Below are positions 23,214-30,632 of a DNA stretch of 45,665 bases, piece by piece. The DNA lies in contig CBDUVZ010000010.1 of the NCBI GenBank assembly GCA_965370805.1, positions 1-45,665 of the forward strand, read 5' to 3'. This stretch comes from CBDUVZ01 sp965370805. GTDB taxonomy: Bacteria > Hydrothermota > Tepidihabitantia > Tepidihabitantales > Tepidihabitantaceae. Made by a program: the position numbers and the translations under genes. Numbering within the stretch: the first letter of the stretch is position 1; each line of letters begins with the position of its first letter. A model generated the notes under the pieces. The model was not told the origin of the DNA. It saw only the letters and a program-made list of their open reading frames with translations, and ran no database searches.

Positions 23214-24457
23214 AAATCCTGGCGCTGGCCCTGGCCGACGAATCCCAGCGCTTCATCAGAGGGTATCCGCCGAGGGGCGCGTGGTCCTTTCTTCGGCCCA
23301 ATCTCGAAATCAGACGCCTCACCGAACTCGTCGCGGGCACTGACCAACTAGTCTACCGGGACGAGCGGGTCGAACTGCTGCGCCGTGACGGCGATGAGAC
23401 CCTCGGCCTGGTCTACGTAGATTTCGACCAGGAACACACCGCCCGCGAAACGGTCGCCCGCCTGGAGGAATCCGGCCTTCCCTGTGTCCTGTTCGGACCG
23501 CAGGTAACCGCCTGGCAGGATACGGCTCCCGGATGGGCAGCACATCGCGTGCACGGAGATGTATTGAACGCGTGGCCCGAACTGCGCGCCGACGCCCTCA
23601 GCGGAAAGCTGATACCGGTCTACCGGGCGTCCCGCCGGCCCGGCTACTTCCCGATGCCCGGCTGTTCTCCCTTCCGACCCGGGATGAACACCCGCTACCA
23701 GGTCACCTCCTTCGTTCGGGGCTGCTCCTGCCCGCCGGAAACCCGGCAGTTTTGCCCCGAGTTCCTCTACTATGATGACAGCAGGTACACCCGACCGAAG
23801 GACGAGATCGTCGGCGAGACCATCTCGATGCCGCACAAACACATCCACCTGCTCGACGAAGACATCGCCCGGGACCCGGACTACTACGAAGACCTGTTCA
23901 GAATCCTGTGGAACTACCGTCGACACTGGACCGTGCATGCCGGCGACCGTCTCTTCCGCCATCCCCGGTTCATCCGACTGCTGGCCAAAGCAGGTACGCG
24001 CGTTGTCTTCCTCAACGAAACATTCCTGCGCAATCGGCTCAAAGAAGCCGTGAACAACGACCGGCTGGTCAAGCTCCTCTACCGCCGGGTCAAGTTCCTC
24101 CAGTCCCGCAAGATGCTCGTCGGCGCGAAGATAGCCATTACGCTGCTTCCCGACCGCTGCCTCGACTTCCCCGGGATTGCGCGGGTGTTGCGTCGCCTGG
24201 ACCTGGACTTCATTGAACTGCGTTTTCTCGTCCTCGACGAAGACGGAACCACACGGCTGCTGCGGGCCAGCTATCAACCGATGCTCTCACCGACCGAACC
24301 GGCGTGGATCAAGCACCGATTCTACTCGATGGGAGCGATTCTCGACCGGCTGGCTCGAAGGCCGCGCCGGGTCGGGTTCTACACAACGACCAGGTATCTG
24401 CTCCCCTTGAGTATGTCCTACCGCCAGAATTTTCTTGAGGGCATCCCCTTCCCCTGA
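23210..24457 (+). CDS. Degenerate B12-binding/radical-SAM-like protein
   Basis: A 415-residue protein resembling cobalamin-binding radical SAM enzymes in layout. Residues about 60-125 look like a reduced B12-binding-type domain (ETLGLVYVDFDQEHTARETV). A TSFVRGC segment then stands where the Fe-S motif should be, followed by HIHLLDEDIARDPDYYEDLF and AKAGTRVVFLNETFL, which match barrel strands of that family. The canonical CX3CX2C is absent; cysteines here are C172, C174 and C182 (CxC, then seven residues, C). It therefore may not make a radical, or binds the cluster differently. It starts with GTG overlapping the rseP stop and is the last gene of the unit. Function unknown. Confidence 0.55.
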   Translation: MKILALALADESQRFIRGYPPRGAWSFLRPNLEIRRLTELVAGTDQLVYRDERVELLRRDGDETLGLVYVDFDQEHTARETVARLEESGLPCVLFGPQVTAWQDTAPGWAAHRVHGDVLNAWPELRADALSGKLIPVYRASRRPGYFPMPGCSPFRPGMNTRYQVTSFVRGCSCPPETRQFCPEFLYYDDSRYTRPKDEIVGETISMPHKHIHLLDEDIARDPDYYEDLFRILWNYRRHWTVHAGDRLFRHPRFIRLLAKAGTRVVFLNETFLRNRLKEAVNNDRLVKLLYRRVKFLQSRKMLVGAKIAITLLPDRCLDFPGIARVLRRLDLDFIELRFLVLDEDGTTRLLRASYQPMLSPTEPAWIKHRFYSMGAILDRLARRPRRVGFYTTTRYLLPLSMSYRQNFLEGIPFP

Positions 24458-24466
24458 GAAGGGGAA
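24449..24466. terminator. Hairpin between convergent genes
   Basis: TTCCCC / GGGGAA stem with loop TGAGAA that contains the stop codon of the upstream plus-strand gene; it ends in AAAA on the plus strand (a short T-run on the minus strand side is lacking). Possible bidirectional terminator; weak. Confidence 0.35.
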
Positions 24467-24472
24467 AACGGA

Positions 24473-24712
24473 CTACTGAACCGGCTCGACCCGCACTACT
24501 TCGGCCACATTCTCCTTGAGAGTTGCTTCCACCCCATGGGCCAGTGTCAGTCCGGCGAACGGGCAGCCTGAACAGGCCCCGGTCAACCGAACCCTGACTA
24601 CGCCTTCGTCGGTAATCTCGACCAACTCCGCGTCTCCTCCGTCCTGCTGAAGACCCGGCCGGATTTTCTCGTCCATCACCTTCCTGACCTTCTCTTGGGC
24701 TTCGTCAGTCAT
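24473..24712 (-). CDS. NifU C-terminal (Nfu)-type Fe-S protein
   Basis: A 79-residue single-domain Nfu protein, a scaffold or carrier for 4Fe-4S clusters. The core is IRPGLQQDGGDAELVEI, then VRVRLTGACSGCPFA with the cluster-binding C47-x2-C50. Length suits the stand-alone Nfu type. The ATG at 24712 is chosen because it gives the normal N-terminus (MTDEAQEKV) and overlaps the stop of the PP-loop gene by 8 bases; in-frame codons further upstream lie within that gene. The coupling suggests it services an Fe-S cluster in its neighbour. Confidence 0.9.
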   Translation of the reverse strand: MTDEAQEKVRKVMDEKIRPGLQQDGGDAELVEITDEGVVRVRLTGACSGCPFAGLTLAHGVEATLKENVAEVVRVEPVQ

Positions 24713-25739
24713 CTTCACTGTTCGGTTCCTCCTCCCGGTCGGGAACGACTCGCCAGCGTTCGATGTCCTTTGCGGCACTCGGCCTCGCCTTCAGTTCCTT
24801 GCCGCCGCAATCCACCTTCACCGCCCGCTTCTTCTCGCCGTCACTGTACCGCGCGCAAATCCGGGCGGCAATCTCGGTATCCTTCTTGGTCTTTCGTTTA
24901 GCCCGGAGGACTGCAACCGGCCCCATCACATCCACCGGCCGGCAGACCAGATCGCCATCGGTCGCCAGTTCCTCCAGCCGTCCGTTCTCACGCTCGTTCC
25001 TGCCCACGACTACCTTGGCACCGCTGTCCAGTCGGAAATGGCGGCCACACCTGAGCAATTCAAACTCTTGGGAACCCAACTGGTCGTGGGCCATCGCATC
25101 CTTGACCCGGGCAGCGAGGTTGACATCCATCAGCAAACAACCGCCGGCCGGCGGCGCGTAATTGATAATCCCGAACTCATGGGCAAGCCGGATCTGGCGG
25201 CGCCGGCCGTGGCCCTTGATGTCCAGCAGCCGCTCCCGCCGGATCAGGCCGGTCAGTTCCGGAATCGTCGGGTCAAGCAGCTTGGCGGACAGCGGCCGCA
25301 GCAGCCTGCCCGAAAGACCGGACGCCTTCTCGATTGCCTTCAGTGAACGCTTATTCTGACTGTGACTACGCTGCCCGACCACCTCACCCGTGAACACGAA
25401 GTCGGCGTTGATTTCCTTTGCCAGTTCCTTCGCCTTCTTGAGCATGTAGACAATGCAGTCCACGCACGGTGCAAGCCCACGTGCGTACCCGTACTCCGGG
25501 TTCTTGATGAGTTCGAGGTAATCCTCGCCCACCTCCACCGACACAAGATTCGCGCCGACTATCTCCGCCAGCTTGCGGAGCCTCTCCTCCGACGCCCGCC
25601 GAGCCGGAGGCGCAAAAGGCATCCGGAAATGCAACGTCACGGCCTCGATCCCCTGCTCGGTCACGAGCTTGGCGGCCAGGATGCCATCCAACCCGCCTGA
25701 GAACAGCCCGACTGCCTTCGAACTACGACTCGATATCAC
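24705..25739 (-). CDS. PP-loop ATPase, ThiI/MnmA-like tRNA thiolation protein
   Basis: A 344-residue protein with an N-terminal PP-loop FSGGLDG (14-19), as in ThiI, MnmA and TtuA-type sulfurtransferases that adenylate a tRNA base before sulfur transfer. Cysteines C92 and C95 (LAPCVDCIVYML) plus C201 (APPAGGCLL) form a triad like those that hold an Fe-S cluster in TtuA and archaeal ThiI. The C-terminal third (FRLDSGAKVVVGRNERENGR) resembles the DUF814/NFACT RNA-binding domain. The exact modified base is not determinable. The start is a GTG inside a short upstream ORF (25723-25824); the 3' end overlaps the Nfu gene. Confidence 0.75.
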   Translation of the reverse strand: MISSRSSKAVGLFSGGLDGILAAKLVTEQGIEAVTLHFRMPFAPPARRASEERLRKLAEIVGANLVSVEVGEDYLELIKNPEYGYARGLAPCVDCIVYMLKKAKELAKEINADFVFTGEVVGQRSHSQNKRSLKAIEKASGLSGRLLRPLSAKLLDPTIPELTGLIRRERLLDIKGHGRRRQIRLAHEFGIINYAPPAGGCLLMDVNLAARVKDAMAHDQLGSQEFELLRCGRHFRLDSGAKVVVGRNERENGRLEELATDGDLVCRPVDVMGPVAVLRAKRKTKKDTEIAARICARYSDGEKKRAVKVDCGGKELKARPSAAKDIERWRVVPDREEEPNSEDD

Positions 25740-25824
25740 CGAACATCACTTCCCCGCCGTGCACGGCACCGACGTCGATATTGCTTATCTTGTGTTGTCT
25801 GACTACGTTGGCCCTCAGCACCAT
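25723..25824 (-). CDS. 33-residue upstream small ORF overlapping the PP-loop gene
   Basis: A short ORF (ATG at 25824, TAG at 25725-25723) with codon use like its neighbours. It begins MVLRANVVRQHKISN, continues IDVGAVHGGEV and ends MFGDIES. Its ATG lies 6 bases after the -10 of a near-consensus promoter (TTGACA, 16, TAGAAT), the same leaderless spacing as other genes here. It overlaps the GTG of the PP-loop gene by 17 bases in another frame, so it may couple translation of that gene or encode a small partner protein. I recognise no family. It could be a leader peptide rather than a functional protein. Confidence 0.55.
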   Translation of the reverse strand: MVLRANVVRQHKISNIDVGAVHGGEVMFGDIES

Positions 25825-25830
25825 TTGAGA

Positions 25831-25858
25831 ATTCTACACCCCTGGCCGATTCTGTCAA
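25831..25858 (-). promoter_or_regulatory. Leaderless-type promoter of the small ORF / PP-loop / Nfu unit
   Basis: Minus strand TTGACA (25858-25853), 16-base spacer, TAGAAT (25836-25831), 6 bases to the ATG at 25824. Its placement supports the small ORF as the first gene. Confidence 0.6.
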
Positions 25859-25990
25859 GCAGACCTGACCACCGGAGGTCCTCCCCCGTAGTGCTCCTCA
25901 TTCAGCACTTTGATGCCCAACTCCTGCCCATTGACTTCCACCCTCGGTCATTCCTTGCTCTGCCCTCTCGGCGGCCTCGGCGGTCGTCCC

Positions 25991-26024
25991 AATTGCGAAT
26001 GCCGCGTGCCGAATGACGAATTCA
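25991..26024. repeat. Short-word repeat
   Basis: AATTGCGAATGCCGCGTGCC followed by GAATGACGAATTC: the same GAAT-word family as 15.8, 15.95 and 18.5 kb. It sits just after the stop of the YceD gene. The rest of 25859-26029 shows no gene; rpmF, which often follows yceD, is absent. Confidence 0.6.
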
Positions 26025-26029
26025 GGGCT

Positions 26030-26593
26030 CTACTTCCCGTGCTTGTCGAGGCGGACCAGGTCGGCGAAGGGGCTCCGTCTCTCCCGCGCCCGGTGGGAGC
26101 AGTCGCACTGTTTCTCGTTGAGGTTGGTGCCGCATTCCGGGCAGATGCCTTTGCACCCGGGCCGGCAGCGGGGCGCAATCGGTATCGCGAGGTGGACCGA
26201 GTCACGCACCGGAACCGCGAGGTTGAGCATATCTCCTTCAAGCAACTCGCGACCCAGGTTTGCGGAGTCCGACTTCGATATCCCGAGTTCGTCGTCGCTG
26301 TCGATGAACTCCGCGGTCAGTTTCTCGCGGTAGTCGCGCTCGAATTCCACGCCGCAGATGGCGCACCGGAGCCGCGCCCGGAACCTGACCCGTCCCCGGA
26401 TGAGAAACCGCAGGCCGACGCGCGCGATATTCAACTCCACCCGCACCGGGCCTTCGAGGACCTCGAACAGGGGGTTCTCCGCGACTTCGTGCTCGTTGCC
26501 GCCGAGTTGCTCGATGTCGAGCTCAAGGTCGAGCTTGTTCTCGCCCTGGTTCAGGGTGGCAATCGGTATCAGCCACGGACGCTTCTTCTTCAC
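26030..26593 (-). CDS. YceD/DUF177 family protein with zinc-type cysteines
   Basis: A 187-residue cytosolic protein of the DUF177 (YceD) family, linked in many bacteria to large ribosomal subunit/23S rRNA metabolism. The C-terminal signature RPGCKGICPECGTNLNEKQC is present, giving a likely metal site, and a second CAICG pair lies near residue 78. The start is GTG, overlapping the moxR stop (GTGA). The usual downstream neighbour rpmF (ribosomal protein L32) is not found; repeat DNA follows instead. Pairing with moxR rather than rpmF or plsX is unusual. Confidence 0.85.
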   Translation of the reverse strand: MKKKRPWLIPIATLNQGENKLDLELDIEQLGGNEHEVAENPLFEVLEGPVRVELNIARVGLRFLIRGRVRFRARLRCAICGVEFERDYREKLTAEFIDSDDELGISKSDSANLGRELLEGDMLNLAVPVRDSVHLAIPIAPRCRPGCKGICPECGTNLNEKQCDCSHRARERRSPFADLVRLDKHGK

Positions 26594-27606
26594 AGTTCCT
26601 TGATGAGCCGGGCGACGACGTCGGCCGGCTTGACGTTCTCCGCTTCGGCCGAGAAGTTAGTCACGATGCGGTGCCGCATCACCGGCTGCGCCACCGCCCG
26701 GACGTCGTCGCGGGACGGGGTGTAGCGGCCGTCGAGCAGCGCTTTGGTCTTGGCCCCGAGAATCATGTACTGCGACGCGCGCGGGCCCGCGCCCCAGGTC
26801 ACGAGTTCCCGGATGAAGCCAGGACAGCCCGGATGACCCGGCCGGGTGTTGGATGCGAGGCTGACGGCGTAGTCCACCACTTCGTCGGCGACCGGCACCC
26901 GGCGGACGAGTGCCTGCAGCCCGGCAATCTCTTCGGCTGAGAGCACCTGTGCCAGGTCGGGCACGTAGGCCGAAGTCGTGCTCTTGACGATTTCGCGCTC
27001 TTCTTCAGGGGTCGGGTAATCGACGTAGATTGAGAACATGAACCGGTCGAGCTGGGCTTCCGGCAGCGGGTAGGTACCTTCGAGTTCAATCGGGTTCTGG
27101 GTCGCGAGCACGAAGAACGGACCGGGCAGGTCGTAGGTCTTGCCGGCCACGGTCACTTTGTACTCCTGCATCGCCTGGAGCAGCGCGGCCTGGGTCTTGG
27201 GCGGGGTGCGGTTGATTTCGTCCGCCAGCACCACGTTGGCGAACACCGGGCCGGGCACGAACCGGAACACCCGTTTGCCGGTGGTCTGGTCTTCTTCGAT
27301 TATCTCGGTGCCGGTGATATCGGACGGCATCAGGTCCGGAGTGAACTGCACCCGGTTGAAGGAGAGGTCGAGCACCCGGGCCAGGGTATTGATCAGCAGG
27401 GTCTTGGCCAGCCCGGGCACGCCGATGAGCAGGCCGTGGCCGTGCGCCAGCAGGCAGATGAGCACCTGTTCGATGACCGCCTTCTGGCCGATGATGACCT
27501 TGGCCACTTCCCGCTCAATCCGTCGCCGCGCCTCGCCCAGCCGGCGGGTCGCCTCAATGTCGTCGCCGCCGACACTCGCCGGCCGTATCGTATCGTCTCT
27601 TGCCAT
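26590..27606 (-). CDS. MoxR-family AAA+ ATPase
   Basis: A 338-residue chaperone-like ATPase, thought to mature or activate partner complexes. Walker A GVPGLAKT is at 62-69, Walker B VVLADEINRTPPKTQ around 126-139, followed by the sensor region ATQNPIELEGTYPLPEAQLDRF typical of MoxR. Partner genes normally seen next to moxR (DUF58, von Willebrand A proteins) are not present; it lies between FBP aldolase/phosphatase (52 bases upstream) and yceD (overlapping). A purine-rich AGAGAGG precedes the ATG as a Shine-Dalgarno. Confidence 0.92.
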   Translation of the reverse strand: MARDDTIRPASVGGDDIEATRRLGEARRRIEREVAKVIIGQKAVIEQVLICLLAHGHGLLIGVPGLAKTLLINTLARVLDLSFNRVQFTPDLMPSDITGTEIIEEDQTTGKRVFRFVPGPVFANVVLADEINRTPPKTQAALLQAMQEYKVTVAGKTYDLPGPFFVLATQNPIELEGTYPLPEAQLDRFMFSIYVDYPTPEEEREIVKSTTSAYVPDLAQVLSAEEIAGLQALVRRVPVADEVVDYAVSLASNTRPGHPGCPGFIRELVTWGAGPRASQYMILGAKTKALLDGRYTPSRDDVRAVAQPVMRHRIVTNFSAEAENVKPADVVARLIKEL

Positions 27607-27658
27607 GCGGAGAACCTCTCTTGTCAGCGGCCGCGCCGGAGCGCAGCCGGAACCCGGT

Positions 27659-28798
27659 CTACTTCTTCTTCCTGCTTGCGGCCTTCCGACGTTTCTTGCC
27701 GACCAGCCGGTCGAGCACCTGCGGCAGGGTCGTGTATTCCATGTCTTTCAGTCCGAGCCGGTGCGGCTCGAACGGCCCGTGCCGCCTCATGTAGTCGGCG
27801 ACTTCGTTCGCTTTCTGCCGCGCCAGGTCGAACGACACGTCGGCGAACATGTCCCGCGGCCCGACCAGCTTACCGTTGTTCACCTGGAATCCGAGCGCGA
27901 TGACCCGCGGCGGCCCGTCGAACCGGGTCGGCGTCGAATCGGGCTGCGCCACCGGCATCATCGGCCCGTAGTGGGAGCCGCGCATCCAGCCGGAAACCAG
28001 GTGCGGGAATGAGAACGGCTCCAGCACCTCGCCGACCGCCGGCAGTCCGGACTGGCAGCGCACAATCAGCACCGGGTCGTCCTTACCGACGTACCGGCCG
28101 GCAATCAGCGCCAGTTTCTGGGTGGAACTCGCGGCGGCGATCTCACCGCCTTTCGTGTACACGTTCTTGATTACGTAGTTCTCGGGCGAGCCGACCAGCA
28201 CCAGCAGGTCGTACATCTGCTCCGGACAGGAAAGCATCATATCCCGGTCGCCGAACAGGTCGTGGACTTCGAACTTGAAGCCGTCGTGCATCGACGGGTC
28301 GATAATCAGCCCGATAGTATTGAACGGGTCGGCGAACATCCGGAACACCGGGAGGTTCCACGCGCCCGGCGCGCACTTGTCGGCCGCGAACACGATAATC
28401 GGCTCTCCCTTGCGCTCGACGAAACTCATCTCGGCAACCCCCGGCCCCATGCCCTTGACATTGCCGGAGAACGCATCACTGAGCATGTCCTGCCCCGCGC
28501 CGTACAGCTTCAACTCATTCGCCAGCCCGGTGCAGGCCATGAAGATATCCCAGGCAAGCCGGTGAATCACCCGGTTGTTCGTGCCCCGGTAGTGGGTCAT
28601 GATCAGGTCGAGGTCATCGCCGACGTTGGTCACGTGGAAATCCGTAACGACGCCGTCGGCCCGGGCCCGGTCCATGAGTTCTCTCGCCCGGACCAGGATG
28701 TCCGGGTGACTGGCCGAATGCCCGACGTACCCGCCGATGTCGGCTTTGATTACCGATACGGTGACCGGCCTGGACTTGACAGACTTGCGCTTCTTCAT
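27659..28798 (-). CDS. Bifunctional fructose-1,6-bisphosphate aldolase/phosphatase (archaeal type)
   Basis: Gluconeogenic enzyme that condenses triose phosphates to fructose bisphosphate and dephosphorylates it; found in archaea and in thermophilic or deep-branching bacteria. The 379-residue protein carries the family blocks VIKADIGGYVGHSASHPD, VGDDLDLIMTHYRG, NRVIHRLAWDIF, LYGAGQDMLSDAFSGNVKGM, GGEIAAASS and PPRVIALGFQVNNGKL. The C-terminus has a lysine-rich tail. The ATG at 28798 follows a strong Shine-Dalgarno (AAAGGAGG); upstream in-frame codons would cross the promoter. It implies a sugar-synthesising (gluconeogenic) metabolism, consistent with the ferredoxin oxidoreductases at 36-41 kb. 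Confidence 0.93.
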   Translation of the reverse strand: MKKRKSVKSRPVTVSVIKADIGGYVGHSASHPDILVRARELMDRARADGVVTDFHVTNVGDDLDLIMTHYRGTNNRVIHRLAWDIFMACTGLANELKLYGAGQDMLSDAFSGNVKGMGPGVAEMSFVERKGEPIIVFAADKCAPGAWNLPVFRMFADPFNTIGLIIDPSMHDGFKFEVHDLFGDRDMMLSCPEQMYDLLVLVGSPENYVIKNVYTKGGEIAAASSTQKLALIAGRYVGKDDPVLIVRCQSGLPAVGEVLEPFSFPHLVSGWMRGSHYGPMMPVAQPDSTPTRFDGPPRVIALGFQVNNGKLVGPRDMFADVSFDLARQKANEVADYMRRHGPFEPHRLGLKDMEYTTLPQVLDRLVGKKRRKAASRKKK

Positions 28799-28828
28799 AA
28801 TCTGACTTCCTCCTTTGTAACGAACGTA

Positions 28829-28857
28829 AAGATAGGTTGAAACCGCAGCCGAGTCAA
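28829..28857 (-). promoter_or_regulatory. Promoter of FBP aldolase/phosphatase, with SD leader
   Basis: Minus strand TTGACT (28857-28852), 17-base spacer, TATCTT (28834-28829), then a leader of about 25 bases with AAAGGAGG before the ATG. It is divergent from the 28922 promoter. Confidence 0.5.
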
Positions 28858-28882
28858 GCAATCCGCGGCCCATCCTGCGGTC

Positions 28883-28911
28883 TTGACCCCGGGTCGGGTT
28901 TGAACTAAACT
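28883..28911 (+). promoter_or_regulatory. Near-leaderless promoter of the FG-GAP protein
   Basis: TTGACC (28883-28888), 17-base spacer, TAAACT (28906-28911), 10 bases to the ATG at 28922. No Shine-Dalgarno. Confidence 0.45.
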
Positions 28912-28921
28912 GGCCGGGCAT

Positions 28922-30622
28922 ATGAAACTGCGTCTCATCGCTCCCGTCCTTGCCGCCGTGCTGCTGCCCGACCCGTGCCCGGCCGCAGTCCCGCTTCCCG
29001 CTTCGCCCGACTGGACGTCAAACGACAACGACTACTCCACCGGTGGCGCGTTCGCCGACATCAACGCCGACGGGTACATCGATATCTGCACCTCGAACGG
29101 CAACGACATGGCCAACGACCGGAACGGAATCTACTTCAACCGCAGCGGCATCATCGAAGCGACCGCGTCCTGGCGCTCGCAGGACCGGGGGATGTTCGGC
29201 CACTGCTACACCGGTGACGTCAACAATGACGGCCGGCCCGACCTGGCGGTCGCCTATCTCGGACCGGACACCTCGACCTCGAAGCTGGTCGCCCGGCTCT
29301 ACCTGAACAACGGCACCAGTCTTGATCCCACCCCTTGCTGGCGCGCGGCGGACCGGCACTCCTCGTTCGACTGCTGCCTCGGGGACTTCGACCTCGACGG
29401 CGACCTCGACCTCGCAATCACCGGCGGCGACGTCTACACCAGCAGCCTGGACCACGCGCACATCTACCGCAACGAAAGCGGAATCCTGGATACCCTGCCG
29501 TTCTGGCGCTCCGCCGACAGCATGTACGCGGATGCCATCCGCTTCTGCGACGTTGACAACGACCGCGACCTCGACCTTTTCATCGGCCAGTACCGCCGGG
29601 TCAGCATGTACCGGAATCAGAACGGGGTGCTCGACAGCGTTCCGTCCTGGATCGCCCGGACCGGTATCGGCTGGGTTCTGCGGCTCGCGTTCGGGGATTA
29701 CGACAACGACGGGTTCTGCGACCTGGCCGTTGCCTCCAACGGCCAGATGGGCAGCATCAACCATGTCAAGGTGTTCCACAACAACACCGGCACGCTCGAC
29801 ACTATCGCCGCTTTCACAATGCTCACGAACGAAAGCTACTCATCCTGCGTTGCCTGGGGCGACGTCAACGGCGACGGGTTCTGCGACCTGGCCGCGGGCG
29901 GCTGGTGGGACCCGCTGGTTGTCTTTGAGAACAACGCGGGAACGCTGAGCACCACCCCGGACTGGTCCTGGTATCCGGGCTCGCCCACCGGGCTGGTCTG
30001 TGAGACGGTCATGTGGGGCGATGTGACCAACAGCCACCTGGCGACGGTCGTCGAACACCGGGACGGTGACGGTCAACGCAGTCTGTTCCGACTGGAACAC
30101 CGGCCGGTCCAGTTCCTCGACAGCGTCAAAGTGGACGGCAGCCCGGTCCCACCGGCCGGGTTCTGCCACGACCCGCTCGCCGGCTGGGTCAGCTTCGCCG
30201 CCCCGCCGCCGGCCGGCACCGGGAATGTCGTCTTCCACTACCGCTATTCGACCCGGCCCGACCTCGCGGTCACGAACTGGGAATCGGCGGCGGGCAACTT
30301 CCTGTTCCTCAATACCGAAACCGGCATCTCCGCGCCCGCGGCTTCTCCGGTCCCTGTCGGCATCTCTGCCCGGCCCAATCCGGCCCGCGGGCCGATGACA
30401 ATCAGCATCAACAACAGACCCGGCACAACCCGAGGGGAACTGCGCATCTTCGGCCCGGACGGCAGACTGGTCAGGACCATCGGCTCCTGCACCAGAACCC
30501 GGGAAGGCATCGCCTGGACCTGGGACGGCCGCGACAACCGGACCAACCTGCTTCCCCCCGGCATCTACTTCGCACGCACCGGCAGCACCGGCCCCGAGAT
30601 AAAGCTGGTCCGCACGCGCTGA
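28922..30622 (+). CDS. Secreted FG-GAP/VCBS repeat protein with sorting-type tail
   Basis: A 566-residue exported protein. A signal peptide (about 1-22) precedes integrin-like FG-GAP/VCBS propeller repeats. Each holds a calcium-loop motif: ADINADGYIDICTSNG, GDVNNDGRPDLAVAYLG, GDFDLDGDLDLAITGG, CDVDNDRDLDLFIG, GDYDNDGFCDLAVASNG and GDVNGDGFCDLAAGG. The C-terminal 85 residues (ISARPNPARGPMTISI, LRIFGPDGRLVRTIG, GRDNRTNLLPPGIYFARTG) form a FlgD-Ig/T9SS type A sorting-like domain. Likely cell-surface and calcium-binding; ligand unknown. birA follows 10 bases later, so a secreted protein heads an otherwise housekeeping unit. Confidence 0.85.
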   Translation: MKLRLIAPVLAAVLLPDPCPAAVPLPASPDWTSNDNDYSTGGAFADINADGYIDICTSNGNDMANDRNGIYFNRSGIIEATASWRSQDRGMFGHCYTGDVNNDGRPDLAVAYLGPDTSTSKLVARLYLNNGTSLDPTPCWRAADRHSSFDCCLGDFDLDGDLDLAITGGDVYTSSLDHAHIYRNESGILDTLPFWRSADSMYADAIRFCDVDNDRDLDLFIGQYRRVSMYRNQNGVLDSVPSWIARTGIGWVLRLAFGDYDNDGFCDLAVASNGQMGSINHVKVFHNNTGTLDTIAAFTMLTNESYSSCVAWGDVNGDGFCDLAAGGWWDPLVVFENNAGTLSTTPDWSWYPGSPTGLVCETVMWGDVTNSHLATVVEHRDGDGQRSLFRLEHRPVQFLDSVKVDGSPVPPAGFCHDPLAGWVSFAAPPPAGTGNVVFHYRYSTRPDLAVTNWESAAGNFLFLNTETGISAPAASPVPVGISARPNPARGPMTISINNRPGTTRGELRIFGPDGRLVRTIGSCTRTREGIAWTWDGRDNRTNLLPPGIYFARTGSTGPEIKLVRTR

Positions 30623-30632
30623 CGGAGCCCAT

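Noticed and set aside
24705..25739. TGA-terminated genes (for example the PP-loop protein) considered as Sec read-through selenoproteins
   Set aside because: Protein ends match family lengths and overlap the next start codon; no conserved sequence continues after the TGA in frame.
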